Source of the DNA: Alphaproteobacteria bacterium
GTDB lineage: Bacteria > Pseudomonadota > Alphaproteobacteria > UBA7985 > JAUIBT01
NCBI GenBank assembly: GCA_030428565.1
Contig: JAUIDR010000023.1
Span: forward strand, 1 to 48,966
Length of the DNA stretch: 48,966 bases
Direction of reading: 5' to 3'
A model generated the notes under the pieces. It saw only the letters and a list, made by a program, of their open reading frames with translations. It did no database searches and was not told where the DNA came from. Shown piece by piece: positions 26,055 to 35,170 of this stretch (within the stretch, counting starts at the first letter, position 1; each line of letters starts with the position of its first letter). A program made the position numbers and the translations under genes.

Positions 26055-27086
26055 CTAAACTAGCGCCTGCAACTGCGCCCAAGTTGTATCATCGACCGGG
26101 ATGCCGTTCGCCAAGCGTTCGGCGCGGGTGGTGCGCTCCTTATCGCCCGCCACGATGACCGGCACCTGCGGGTCGCTGGGCTCAATGCCGCGCACATAGG
26201 ACAGGGTCGCGTCGATCTCCTGCTTGGCCCAGGGCAGGTCCACCAGCTCGGCCGGGTCCACCACCAGCGTGAACATGGAGTTGACGATGCCGCCCATGTG
26301 TTTGTCATTGCCGGGATCGGCGATGGTGCCGTGACCCGACATGACCCCGCCCAGCATCTCGCACATCAGCGCCAGGCCCGAGCCCTTGTGCTCGCCCGTC
26401 GGGGCCAACGCACCATGCGGTTCTTCCCAAATCACCGCCGGATCATCGCTCGGGTGGCCCTCATGGTCGACAACGGTACCAAAGGCCACCTTCTTGCCCG
26501 CGTTATAGGCCACCCGCGTCTTGCCATAGGCGATGTGCGAGGTGGCCATATCCAGCAAGGTCATGGGCTGCTTGTCGGTGCCGGGAATAGCAATGCAGAC
26601 CGGATTGGTGACAAAGGCAGGCTTACGACCTCCCCAAGGCACAACGGCGGGGGCCAGATCGGTCACATTGACGAAATGGATTGAGATCAGGCCCGCGTTG
26701 GCCGCTTGCTCGCCATAGCTGCCAATGCGCGCAATATGGTGCGCGTTGCGGATCGTCATCAGACAGAGGCCCAGATCTTTTGCCCGCTCGATGGCCTCTT
26801 GCATGGCCTGGCGCGCCGCAACCTGCCCATAGCCTCGATGCGCGTCGAATTGCAGAATAGAGCCGCGATCTTTGATCTTCTCAACTGCTGTGTTGGGGCG
26901 CAGTGCATTGCACGCAACCGCGGTGGCATAGGTCGGCAACAGCCCGACACCGTGGCTATCGTGGCCCGCCAAATTGGCGTTGACCAAGTGTTCGGCGACG
27001 ATACGTGCCTCGTCTTCCTCTGAGCCAAGGCGGCGGATAATGTCAAAGGCGAGCTGCCAGAGCTGCGGCTGGGGTACGGTGGGCAT
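26055..27086 (-). CDS. Ldh2 family malate/L-lactate-type dehydrogenase
   Basis: 343 residues. Ldh2 (PF02615) proteins are NAD(P)-dependent oxidoreductases acting on malate, lactate, ureidoglycolate, sulfolactate or similar 2-hydroxyacids; they lack a Rossmann fold. Visible motifs are NLAGHDSHGVGLLPTY with the catalytic His, RNAHHIARIGSYGEQAA, and LAPTGEHKGSGLALMCEMLGG. The start at 27086 was chosen for AGGA 5 nt upstream; ATG 27101 has no ribosome site. The substrate cannot be inferred. Confidence 0.92.
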   Translation of the reverse strand: MPTVPQPQLWQLAFDIIRRLGSEEDEARIVAEHLVNANLAGHDSHGVGLLPTYATAVACNALRPNTAVEKIKDRGSILQFDAHRGYGQVAARQAMQEAIERAKDLGLCLMTIRNAHHIARIGSYGEQAANAGLISIHFVNVTDLAPAVVPWGGRKPAFVTNPVCIAIPGTDKQPMTLLDMATSHIAYGKTRVAYNAGKKVAFGTVVDHEGHPSDDPAVIWEEPHGALAPTGEHKGSGLALMCEMLGGVMSGHGTIADPGNDKHMGGIVNSMFTLVVDPAELVDLPWAKQEIDATLSYVRGIEPSDPQVPVIVAGDKERTTRAERLANGIPVDDTTWAQLQALV

Positions 27087-27282
27087 AGCGTCCTGTTGCA
27101 TCTGAAGGTGGATTGGCCAGGTTCCGGCCTGGCCCTTGGCATGCGGCCAACAAGAGGCCTTGGCAAGGACCGCAAGAATGCCACATGTTAAGGATAGCGC
27201 AATGGCACAAGCGTCGCGCCGGACCAGCGCGGCAGCCATATGCGGGCCAACACGCAGCACATTAAAGGACACAAGCAAAGGC

Positions 27283-28422
27283 ATGAGAGGCTATTCCATC
27301 GCCATCAAAGGCAGCCTGTCGGCGGTTGACGCCCAAGACTGGGACGCCTTGGCGCTCGGTGACGATGACAACCCCTTCGTCAGCTATGCCTTCTTGCAAG
27401 CCTTGGAGGAAGCCGGCTGCGTGGTCCCCGAGACGGGCTGGCAGCCTCAGCATGTCTTGCTCTATGACGATAAAGAACGCCTGGTCGGAGCCTGCCCGCT
27501 CTATGCCAAGTACCACTCTTACGGCGAATACATTTTCGATCACGGTTGGGCCGATGCCTTTGAGCGTGCGGGCGGCCACTATTACCCCAAGCTGTTATCG
27601 GCGGTGCCCTTTACGCCCGCCACTGGCCCGCGCCTATTATGCCAGAGCCTAGAGGCCCAACGCGCCCTTTTGCAGGGTCTGCGCCAAATCACAGAGCGCG
27701 CTGAAGTCTCCTCGCTGCATCTCAATTTTCTGCCTCGGCCAAGCGAGGCCCTGTTAGAGGGCTCGGATTTCTTGCTGCGCAAGAGCATGCAATTTCACTG
27801 GCAAAATCAGGGTTATAGCCGTTTTGATGACTTCTTGGGCGCCCTGTCGTCTCGCAAACGCAAGGCCATTAAGAAAGAGCGGCAAGCGGTCGCCGAGTCC
27901 GGCCTAACTCTACGCCGTTTGACCGGTGATGACCTGAAAGCCGAGCATTGGGATGCATTTTTCGCCTTTTATATGGACACCAGCGAGCGCAAGTGGGGGC
28001 AGGCCTACTTGAATCGAGATTTCTTCGAGCTGCTGCATCAGCGCCTGCGCGATAGGGTCATGCTGGTCTTGGCTTATGATGGGGCCGAGGTTGTGGCGGG
28101 CGCGCTCAACCTTTTCAGCCGCAGCCGCCTGTTCGGGCGCAATTGGGGCTGCCTGGAGCGAGCCAAATTTCTGCACTTTGAAGCTTGCTATTACCAGGCC
28201 ATTGAGCACGCGATCGAACACAAGTTGGATTGGGTCGAAGCGGGCGCGCAAGGCCAGCATAAGCTTCAACGCGGCTACCTACCGCGCGAAACTTATTCCT
28301 TGCACTGGCTCTCGCACCCGCAATTTCACGAGGCCATCGCGCGCTACCTGGAGGCAGAGCGCGCGGGCGTCGAGGCCGAAATCGCGGAGATGATGCTCAG
28401 CAGCCCCTTCAAGGCCTGCTAA
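27283..28422 (+). CDS. FemAB-like N-acyltransferase (DUF482)
   Basis: 379 residues. It matches PF04339, a GNAT-superfamily group annotated as peptidoglycan biosynthesis or FemAB-like: NPFVSYAFLQALEEAGCV, then LYAKYHSYGEYIFDHGWA, VPFTPATGPRLL, SSRKRKAIKKER and the closing WVEAGAQGQHKLQRGYLPRETYSLHW. It probably transfers an acyl or aminoacyl group; the natural substrate is unknown. The start at 27283 gives the usual N-terminus. The ATG lies about 200 bp from the divergent Ldh2 start. Confidence 0.88.
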   Translation: MRGYSIAIKGSLSAVDAQDWDALALGDDDNPFVSYAFLQALEEAGCVVPETGWQPQHVLLYDDKERLVGACPLYAKYHSYGEYIFDHGWADAFERAGGHYYPKLLSAVPFTPATGPRLLCQSLEAQRALLQGLRQITERAEVSSLHLNFLPRPSEALLEGSDFLLRKSMQFHWQNQGYSRFDDFLGALSSRKRKAIKKERQAVAESGLTLRRLTGDDLKAEHWDAFFAFYMDTSERKWGQAYLNRDFFELLHQRLRDRVMLVLAYDGAEVVAGALNLFSRSRLFGRNWGCLERAKFLHFEACYYQAIEHAIEHKLDWVEAGAQGQHKLQRGYLPRETYSLHWLSHPQFHEAIARYLEAERAGVEAEIAEMMLSSPFKAC

Positions 28423-28449
28423 GCGAGCCGCAACCGCCGCCTGCTTTGC

Positions 28450-29187
28450 CTACTGATCAATGGCAAAAATGACCTGGACCGAGACCTGAAAGTTGTTCTC
28501 GCCCGCTGCAATCGGCACGGGCGCTGCTTCCGGTGCCATAGCGGCCATGGCCACCTTAGCCATGGGGCGCGGCACGCTCGGGCTGGCTTCTGATATCTCC
28601 AGGATTTTGCCCAACCCGACACCCGCAGCCTCAGCCAAGGTCTGGGCTTTGGTGATGGCATCCGCAACGGCAGCGCGCCGCGCTTTGACCAAGGCCTGCG
28701 AGGGATCGCTGTTGGTAAAGCGGATCTGCCCATCGCGGTTCACGCCCAGGCTCACAGCTTGATCCAAGACCGCACCGACACGCGCCAAATCACGCACGCG
28801 CACCGTCAGGCTGTTGACAACGCTATAGCCTACCAACACGGGCGGTTGCGGCTCTTCACCAGGCATCGAGCGCGGATAGATCCAACGCGGCTGGATAGAA
28901 AAATTGCTGGTTTGCAAGTCTTTGTCGGCAACGCCTTGGGCCCGCATAGCCTCCAACACGGCTTGCATGGCTTGGCTGTTTGCATCCAGAGCCGCACGAG
29001 CCGTTTTAGCCTCGCGCTCAACGGTCAAGCTCAGCATGGCCTGGTCGGGGGCTTGCCGGGCGGTGCCAAGGCCCGAGACAACGATGCGTGGGGCTTGGTC
29101 TTCGGCGGCCGCGAGGCTGGCGGCCAGAGCCGGGAACAACGATAGCAGAACAAGGGCGAGGCGAAGTGGCGCGAGAATACCAGCCAT
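28450..29187 (-). CDS. SIMPL domain periplasmic protein (DUF541)
   Basis: 245 residues with a signal peptide (hydrophobic core LALVLLSLFPALAASL, cleavage probably after SLAAA near residue 28). The domain runs from IVVSGLGTARQAPDQAMLSLTV through SNFSIQPRWIYP and SLTVRVRDLARVGAVLDQAV to the C-terminal FQVSVQVIFAI, the SIMPL/BP26 pattern. Relatives form ring-like periplasmic oligomers of unclear role (BP26 is a Brucella antigen). AAAGG lies 8 nt before the ATG. It converges with the acyltransferase gene. Confidence 0.9.
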   Translation of the reverse strand: MAGILAPLRLALVLLSLFPALAASLAAAEDQAPRIVVSGLGTARQAPDQAMLSLTVEREAKTARAALDANSQAMQAVLEAMRAQGVADKDLQTSNFSIQPRWIYPRSMPGEEPQPPVLVGYSVVNSLTVRVRDLARVGAVLDQAVSLGVNRDGQIRFTNSDPSQALVKARRAAVADAITKAQTLAEAAGVGLGKILEISEASPSVPRPMAKVAMAAMAPEAAPVPIAAGENNFQVSVQVIFAIDQ

Positions 29188-29353
29188 AGCAAAAACCTTT
29201 CTTTGGATGTTGTTGCCACCAGCCTAGCCCAGCGTGGTGCAAGTTCCGAGCAAGAATTGGCGCACTGGCGCGGCATGCCATTCGGGCTCGCGCCCCGCCA
29301 CCTGGCGCAATACCGCACGAAGTGTTAAGCTAAGGTCTTTGGGGGAAAGGCCT

Positions 29354-30151
29354 ATGTCTGATCCAGCGCGCTTTGCGGACCGCTATGAAACCACCTTGGT
29401 TCCGGTCATCTTCACGCCTTGGGCTCAAGAGATGTTGGCGCGAACGGCCCCTCACGATGGCCTGCGCATTCTCGATTTGGCCTGTGGTACAGGTATCGTC
29501 ACCACAAGCCTTGCCGCCTCGGGCGCCAAACCCGCCCACATCACCGCTTTGGACCACAACGCGGACATGCTGTCGGTCGCACAGGCAAAGGCCAAAGCGC
29601 TGGGCATAGAAGCCGACTGGCGGCAAGCGGACGCGGCGGCTCTGCCTCTTGATGAGGCCAGCATCGACCTGGCGATCTGCCAACAGGCCCTGCAATTCTT
29701 CCCCGACAAGCCCGCTGCCCTGGCCGAGCTAAAGCGCGTCATGGCGCCGGGCGGGCGCGTGGCCTTTTGCGTCCAGCGCGAGCTTGCGGTCAATCCCATG
29801 CTAAACGCGCAAGCCACCGCGCTTGATCGCCACGTCGGCACCGCCGCGGGCGACGCCGTGCGCGCGATTTGCTCGCTGCACGACCCCGCCTTGCTCTATG
29901 ATCTGTTCGCAGACGCAGGTTTTGAGAATGTCACGGTTGAGAGCGTCAGTCTGGCGCTGAGCCACCCTGACGGGCGCGCGTTTGCAGCCGGTGCGATGGG
30001 CGGCATGCATACGGGCGATAAGCTCAGCCCCATTACCGACGCAGACCGCCAGCGCTGCTTTGACGACTTTCTTACAGAGCTGGGGGACTGCTTCGATGGC
30101 CAGGCCATCGCCTTTCCCCACGTCTCGCACGTCATCACGGCACAGGCCTAG
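29354..30151 (+). CDS. Class I SAM-dependent methyltransferase (UbiE-like)
   Basis: 265 residues. The SAM-binding motif I is LRILDLACGTGIVT, motif II ITALDHNADML, and motif III DLAICQQALQFFPD; together with LKRVMAPGGRVAF this is the UbiE/COQ5-type Methyltransf_11 layout. The C-terminal part is family specific. The start at 29354 has GGAAAGG just upstream. The substrate is not inferable; true UbiE normally sits with ubiB, which is absent here. Confidence 0.88.
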   Translation: MSDPARFADRYETTLVPVIFTPWAQEMLARTAPHDGLRILDLACGTGIVTTSLAASGAKPAHITALDHNADMLSVAQAKAKALGIEADWRQADAAALPLDEASIDLAICQQALQFFPDKPAALAELKRVMAPGGRVAFCVQRELAVNPMLNAQATALDRHVGTAAGDAVRAICSLHDPALLYDLFADAGFENVTVESVSLALSHPDGRAFAAGAMGGMHTGDKLSPITDADRQRCFDDFLTELGDCFDGQAIAFPHVSHVITAQA

Positions 30152-30321
30152 GCGACGGGATTGGGACGCGAGCGCTTGTTCAAATCTCCATTGAAGATCA
30201 TGCATCGAAACTGCACCAAAGCTTGTGATTCTTGTCACACCGGTCATTCAAGCTCAGCAGAATGAAGCCAAGGCATAAAACCTGGCGAGCGACGCCTCAC
30301 CTTTAACCGCCGAGCGATGAT

Positions 30322-30597
30322 ATGAGCCCAAGAACCGCAAAACGCCGCGGCCTGCGCTGGTGGCAACTCACGCTTCTGGCGCTTGTCGCCGTAGTCATCT
30401 TCTTTTGGAATGACATAAATCTGTTCCTCGAAGAGGATGCCTGTTTGGACAGCGGCAGCATATGGGTCCATGAAACAGGCGTTTGCGTTGGTGATACGCG
30501 CGAGTCTTGCGAGGCCAATGCCCCCTATGCGTTTTGGCACGAAGATTACAGCTTCTGCGTCTTGAGCCGAAACCGCCCCTACCTTAACGACGACTAG
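30322..30597 (+). CDS. Small hypothetical membrane protein with cysteine-rich outer domain
   Basis: 91 residues. A basic N-terminus (SPRTAKRRGLRWW) is followed by one membrane helix (QLTLLALVAVVIFFW), so the C-terminal part should face the periplasm. That part has four cysteines in EEDACLDSGSIW, TGVCVGD, RESCEAN and FCVL, fitting two disulfides; the xxACLDxGGxW...xxVC pattern recurs in small proteobacterial envelope proteins as I remember them. No function is known. Its stop abuts the 110-bp repeat element. Confidence 0.7.
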   Translation: MSPRTAKRRGLRWWQLTLLALVAVVIFFWNDINLFLEEDACLDSGSIWVHETGVCVGDTRESCEANAPYAFWHEDYSFCVLSRNRPYLNDD

Positions 30598-30707
30598 GCT
30601 AGAGCGTCGGGCGCTGGTGTAACAACAGCCCATCTGCTCTAGCTGACTGATTTCTAACGCAAGTCCATGCTCGCGCGTGTGGCCACCCGTTCGCGGTTTG
30701 CGCTAGG
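30598..30707 (+). repeat. Dispersed 110-bp element, copy 1
   Basis: Aligns without gaps to 35061-35170 with 20 mismatches (about 82% identity). GCTAGAGC (30598-30605) is a perfect inverted match of GCTCTAGC (30636-30643), and CGCAAG pairs with TTTGCG near the 3' side, so it can fold into two hairpins. It lies exactly between convergent genes: it starts one base after a stop codon and ends 21 bp before the ABC-F stop. Confidence 0.88.
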
Positions 30708-30728
30708 ATCACAATTTCTAAGCCGCCG

Positions 30729-32570
30729 CTAGGCTCCCTCGCGTTTTTCCTCAAGGGCCAGCCAGTCTTCTTCCAGGGCCTCTAGGGCTGCGCGCGCCGC
30801 ATCCAGATCTTTGGTGATCTGGCCGAACTTGTCCGGCTGCTTGGTGTAAAGATCAGGGGCCGACAGCGCCGCTTCCAGCTCGGCGATCTCGTCGGTCTTG
30901 GCCTCGATCATGTCGGGCAGCTTGTTCAGTCGAATTTGTTCGGCGTAGGTCAGTTTCTTTGTAGGCTTGGGCTTAGCCGATGACGCCGCAGAACCACCAC
31001 TCTTTTCGGCGGCCTTCTTCGCTGTCTTGTCGCCGGTCTTGGTGCCTTTTGCGGCCTTTTCTTGCCCCTGCGAAAGGCCACGCAGATGGATCGCATCGCT
31101 GTAGCCGCCGGGGTATTCTTGCGCCCCGCCCTGGCCATCCAGCAGGATCGTAGAGGTCACAATGCGATCGACGAAATCACGGTCGTGGCTGACCAGAATC
31201 AGCGTCCCGTCATAATCGCTCAGCACCTCCTGCAGCAGGTCCAGCGTCTCCATGTCCAGATCGTTGGTCGGTTCGTCCAGTACCAGCAAATTTGTCGGCG
31301 AGGCCAGGGCTTTGGCCAACAACAGTCGGTTGCGCTCGCCGCCCGACAGAGCGCCTACCGGCGCGCGCGCTTGAGCCTCGCTGAACAAAAAATCGCGCAT
31401 ATAAGAGACGACATGACGGGGCTGGCCGCGCACCAAAATTTGATCCCCGCCCATATCTGCCAGGGAATCCCAAATGCTGCGATCAGGTTGCAGCGCGCTG
31501 CGGCGTTGGTCAATAACGGTCGGCGTTAGATTGGTGCCGCGGGTGATGGTGCCGCTATCGGGTTCCAGCTCCCCAATCAGCATTTTGACTAGCGTAGACT
31601 TGCCCGCACCATTCGGGCCGATAATGCCGACGCGATCCCCACGCATGACGCGCAGAGAAAAGTCCTTGATCAGAACGCGATCGCCATAGGCCTTGGAGAT
31701 GTTTTTTGCTTCGATGACGCGCTTGCCGGATGCTTCGCCGCTGTCAGCGCGGGTCGAGACGAGGCCTTGATTTTGCACCACTTGGCGCCGCTCGTCACGC
31801 AAGGCATAGAGGCGGCGCAAGCGGCCTTGGTTACGTGTTCGCCGGGCAGAGATGCCTTGCACCGACCAGACCGTTTCTTCCTTAATCAGCTTGTCCAGTT
31901 TGCGCAGGCGCTCGCTCTCTTCGGCGGCCAATTGTTCGGCCCAGGCATCGAAATGCTCAAAGCCCTTTTCTAGGCGTTGCACTTGGCCGCGATCCAACCA
32001 AAACACCCCGTTCGACAGCGCTCGCAGAAAGGCCCGGTCGTGCGAAATCATCACGATAGCGGCTCGGCTAGAGCGCAATTCTTCTTCCAGCCAAGCGATG
32101 GTATCAATGTCCATGTGGTTGGTGGGCTCGTCCAGCAGCAGCAGATCGGGTTCAGGCATCAAGGTATAGGCGACAGCGGCGCGGCGGGCTTCGCCGCCCG
32201 ACAGGCCGACGGTGGCCTGATCGGGGTCCAGCTTGACCGCGCTCAGCAAGATGTCAGCGCGATAGGCCAAATGCTGCTCGTCTTCGTGCAAGCCGCTCAA
32301 CACATAGTCGCGCAGCGTCGCAAAGGCCGTCAGGTCGGGTTCTTGCGGCAGGTAGGCGGCACGGATGCCAGGCTGCAAGAACACCTCACCGCCGTCCGCT
32401 TCTTTCAGGCCCGCCATAATTTGCAACAAAGTAGACTTGCCCGAGCCGTTGCGCCCGACAAGCACCCAGCGCTCGCGCGCGCCCACTTTCAGCGTCACAT
32501 CGCGAAACAGCGTCTCAGCGCCGAGGGTGAGCTTGACATTGGTTAGCGAGAGAATCGGCGGTTGAGCCAT
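30729..32570 (-). CDS. uup: ABC-F family ATPase (Uup-like)
   Basis: 613 residues with two ABC domains and no membrane segments. Domain 1 has Walker A GRNGSGKST, signature LSGGE and Walker B LLLLDEPTNHMD; domain 2 has GPNGAGKST, LSGGERNR and LLVLDEPTNDLD. A charged linker with ISARRTRNQGRLRRL joins them. A C-terminal Lys/Ala-rich segment leads to a coiled-coil (KLPDMIEAKTDEIAELEAAL...), typical of Uup, which binds DNA or ribosomes. ABC-F proteins act on the ribosome; Uup is linked to transposon excision and ribosome maintenance. AAGGTAAGGC precedes the ATG. Confidence 0.93.
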   Translation of the reverse strand: MAQPPILSLTNVKLTLGAETLFRDVTLKVGARERWVLVGRNGSGKSTLLQIMAGLKEADGGEVFLQPGIRAAYLPQEPDLTAFATLRDYVLSGLHEDEQHLAYRADILLSAVKLDPDQATVGLSGGEARRAAVAYTLMPEPDLLLLDEPTNHMDIDTIAWLEEELRSSRAAIVMISHDRAFLRALSNGVFWLDRGQVQRLEKGFEHFDAWAEQLAAEESERLRKLDKLIKEETVWSVQGISARRTRNQGRLRRLYALRDERRQVVQNQGLVSTRADSGEASGKRVIEAKNISKAYGDRVLIKDFSLRVMRGDRVGIIGPNGAGKSTLVKMLIGELEPDSGTITRGTNLTPTVIDQRRSALQPDRSIWDSLADMGGDQILVRGQPRHVVSYMRDFLFSEAQARAPVGALSGGERNRLLLAKALASPTNLLVLDEPTNDLDMETLDLLQEVLSDYDGTLILVSHDRDFVDRIVTSTILLDGQGGAQEYPGGYSDAIHLRGLSQGQEKAAKGTKTGDKTAKKAAEKSGGSAASSAKPKPTKKLTYAEQIRLNKLPDMIEAKTDEIAELEAALSAPDLYTKQPDKFGQITKDLDAARAALEALEEDWLALEEKREGA

Positions 32571-32980
32571 GCCTTACCTTTTTATTGGGAACTCGCCGAG
32601 GCGACGACTTCGGCGCATCACGGCCAATCCGCTTGCACCATGTGCCTTGAATAAGCGCTTACTGTCCAAATGCAAGGATCGCGCACTGCAAGATGTTCGC
32701 AACCCCGACCCAAGATTGCGTAGTAGGCCCTAGCTTGCCACCCGCGCCTGAAGGGCTTATTCTTTCATTTATAGGCGATGCAGTTAAGACCGCGCCTTGT
32801 AAGCCTTTGCATGATCCCTGCACAAGGACGTCGCATAATGCCGGTCTAGCAAGCGCGCATCGGCGCTGGTGGCTTGGGCTTGCTTCGTCCACAGAACCAC
32901 AACGCGCCGTCATGGAACGTTGCGCCGCCCCGCTTTCTTTGCTCTGCTTAGAGCATTCGCTTCATCCAAGGAGAGCCCTC
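32571..32980. other. Upstream region between uup and the OmpA-like gene
   Basis: About 410 bp between divergent genes. The OmpA-like frame stays open back to 32693 but the extension is implausible, since a lipoprotein signal starts at 32981. An AT-rich patch at 32758-32775 (TTATTCTTTCATTTATAG) could hold a promoter. No RNA gene was recognised. Confidence 0.4.
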
Positions 32981-33676
32981 ATGGCCAAAGCCCTGAAATC
33001 CCCGCACTTTGAGAACCGCCGCTGGCGTCTGTTCCACCGCGCGAGCTTGGTTGCGCCCCTGGCAGCCGTGGCCTTATTGACCGCCTGTGTTCAGAACCCA
33101 GACGGTAGCTATTCGCCGACCAAGGCCGGTGTCGGTGCAGGCCTGGGCGCTCTGGGCGGCGCGCTTGTGGGTGGCACCGTCACGAAATCGACCACCGGTG
33201 CGGTGGTTGGCGGCGTCGCGGGCGCGGCCATCGGTGGAGCCATCGGCAACCAACTGGATAAGCAAGCCCAAGAGTTGCAGACCTCCATGGCTGGCACCGG
33301 CGTGCAGGTGCAACGTCAGCCGGACCGTATTCAGCTCATTTTCCCCGGCGATGTGACCTTTGCCACCAATTCGGCAGACATCCAGCCGCAGTTTTACGGG
33401 ACCTTGAGCAACCTAGCGGCCTCGTTGCAGCAGTACCCGAACAGCTCGGTCTACGTCATCGGCCACACCGACACCGTGGGCTCGTATGACTACAACCTGC
33501 AGCTTTCGCAGTTGCGCGCCAATTCGGTTGGCCGCTATCTGGCGAACATGGGTGTGCCCTACCAGCGGATCTACACCGCCGGGCGCTCCTATTCAGAGCC
33601 CAAAGCGAGCAACAATACGCCGACCGGTCGCGCTATCAACCGCCGCGTTGAGATCGAGATCATTCCGCACAGCTAG
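32981..33676 (+). CDS. OmpA-like outer-membrane lipoprotein with glycine zipper
   Basis: 231 residues. A lipoprotein signal ends with the lipobox LTAC (C36). Residues about 48-85 are a glycine-zipper membrane segment (GVGAGLGALGGALVGG..., then VVGGVAGAAIGGAIG), as in YiaD/Pal-like proteins. The C-terminal OmpA domain (about 115-231) binds peptidoglycan: VTFATNSADIQP, VIGHTDTVGSYDYN, LSQLRANSV and the closing NRRVEIEI. AAGGAG lies 8 nt upstream of the ATG. It ties the outer membrane to the wall. The flavoprotein gene starts 8 bp after its stop. Confidence 0.93.
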   Translation: MAKALKSPHFENRRWRLFHRASLVAPLAAVALLTACVQNPDGSYSPTKAGVGAGLGALGGALVGGTVTKSTTGAVVGGVAGAAIGGAIGNQLDKQAQELQTSMAGTGVQVQRQPDRIQLIFPGDVTFATNSADIQPQFYGTLSNLAASLQQYPNSSVYVIGHTDTVGSYDYNLQLSQLRANSVGRYLANMGVPYQRIYTAGRSYSEPKASNNTPTGRAINRRVEIEIIPHS

Positions 33677-33684
33677 TCCTAGCC

Positions 33685-34962
33685 GTGCCGGATAGCAGCC
33701 TGTCCCAGGACGGCCCGCCAACCGAGTGCCTGGACTGTCTTGTGGTGGGCGCGGGGCCGGCTGGCTTGATGGCAGCCGAACAGGTCGCCAAAGCGGGTTT
33801 TCGTATGGGACTGTTCGAGGCGCGCCCCAACTTGGGCCGCAAACTGTTGCTCGCTGGGCGCTCGGGCCTGAACCTGACGCACAGTGAGCCGCTAGCGGCG
33901 CTCAAGGCCCGCTACATGCCAGCCAAAAGCGCGGCCTTGAGCGCCTGCCTCGAGGCTTTTAGCCCACAAGACCTTTGCAGCTTTAGCCAAGATCTAGGCG
34001 AGCCCACCATGATCGGCTCCAGCGGGCGCATATTCCCCAAATCTTGGCACGCGACCGGCTTCTTGCGCGCTTGGCTGAAGCGGTTAGATGCTCTGGGGCT
34101 GCGCGCCTTTACGCGCCACCGATTGACCGGCATCGAACAAGCGCGAGAAGCTGGCGCTAGATGGCACGTCGCCTTCGACACACCAACTGGTCCGCAACAC
34201 TTCGAAGCCAAGGCCGTAATCCTGGCCTTGGGCGGGGCCTCCTGGCCGCGCGTCGGTTCATCGGGCGAGTGGGTGGCGGTCACACAAGCGCTCGGCTGCC
34301 AGCACGCGCCTTTTTGGCCCGCCAACTGTGGCCTTGTTCGCGATTGGAGCCCTTATTTTCAGGAGCGTTTTGCAGGCGGCTACTGGAAGGGTCTGCGTCT
34401 AAGATTGCTCGATCTAGAGGGCGTTTGCCTCGTCGGTCCCAGCGAAGGCGATGTCAGCCTCACCAAGACCGGCCTTGAGAGCGGCGCGATCTATCCCCTC
34501 TCAGTCCACGCAAGCCAGCCCTGCATTTTGGAAATCGACTTCAAGCCCCAGACGGATCGGGGCCCGCTGGCTCAACAGATTGCCAAGCTGCGCCCGCGTG
34601 CCAGCCTGGCCAAACGCGCGGCGGCGCTCAAGCTCCCGGCTAGTTTCGTACCGCTGCTCAAAGAAGTGCCGCAAGATAGCCCCGACTTGCTGGATTGGAT
34701 CAAAGCGTTTCGCTTGCCCATTTCAGGAAACGCAGGGCTTGAGCGCGCTATCTCAACCCGTGGCGGCCTAGCGCTGAGTGAGCTTGACGACAGCCTTCAA
34801 ATCACGCGCGCGCCTGGCATTTGGGCGGCGGGTGAAATGCTGGCGTGGGATGCCCCGACCGGGGGCTATCTGCTTCAGGCCTGCTTTAGCCAGGGCTTTG
34901 TCGCAGGGCGAGCCGCGAGCCGATGGCTCTCGGAACAACCGGCAAGCGCCCAAGCGACCTAG
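33685..34962 (+). CDS. HI0933/YhiN-type NAD(P)/FAD-dependent oxidoreductase (TIGR03862-like)
   Basis: 425 residues. The FAD-binding VVGAGPAGLMAAEQVA is near the N-terminus, followed by GRKLLLAGRSGLNLTHSEP, typical of HI0933-like flavoproteins. The middle and end have ALGGASWPRVGSSG, then STRGGLALSEL, and GIWAAGEMLAWDAPTGGYLLQACFSQG, matching the TIGR03862 subgroup. Substrate and role are unknown; the BaiN relative acts on bile acids. The start is GTG 33685, chosen because it lies 8 bp after the previous stop and gives a normal length. Confidence 0.88.
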   Translation: MPDSSLSQDGPPTECLDCLVVGAGPAGLMAAEQVAKAGFRMGLFEARPNLGRKLLLAGRSGLNLTHSEPLAALKARYMPAKSAALSACLEAFSPQDLCSFSQDLGEPTMIGSSGRIFPKSWHATGFLRAWLKRLDALGLRAFTRHRLTGIEQAREAGARWHVAFDTPTGPQHFEAKAVILALGGASWPRVGSSGEWVAVTQALGCQHAPFWPANCGLVRDWSPYFQERFAGGYWKGLRLRLLDLEGVCLVGPSEGDVSLTKTGLESGAIYPLSVHASQPCILEIDFKPQTDRGPLAQQIAKLRPRASLAKRAAALKLPASFVPLLKEVPQDSPDLLDWIKAFRLPISGNAGLERAISTRGGLALSELDDSLQITRAPGIWAAGEMLAWDAPTGGYLLQACFSQGFVAGRAASRWLSEQPASAQAT

Positions 34963-35060
34963 CGCAAAGCCCATGCTCTTGGGTTCAACTTCAGGGGCGA
35001 TTTTGCGGCACAAACTATTACATAGCGCGAATTAAGCGAGAACCATCGCGTGAAATACGC

Positions 35061-35170
35061 GCGAGAACGTTGGGCGCCGGTATTGCAACAGCCCATCCGC
35101 TCTAGCTAACTGAATTCAAACGCAAGTCCATGCTCACTTGTGTTGTCACTTGCTCGCGGCTTGCGCTAGG
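35061..35170 (+). repeat. Dispersed 110-bp element, copy 2
   Basis: Gapless match of 30598-30707 (90 of 110 positions). The second hairpin is kept and improved (CGCAAG with CTTGCG), while the first inverted repeat is partly lost (GCGAGAAC against GCTCTAGC). Again it lies between the 3' ends of convergent genes; its last 5 bases cover the stop of the SnoaL-like gene. Confidence 0.88.

Noticed and set aside
26660-26695. FNR-box-like sequence (TTGACG...GAGATCAGG) near the Ldh2-type gene
   Set aside because: Spacing and second half-site do not fit TTGAT-N4-ATCAA, and it lies inside the coding region.
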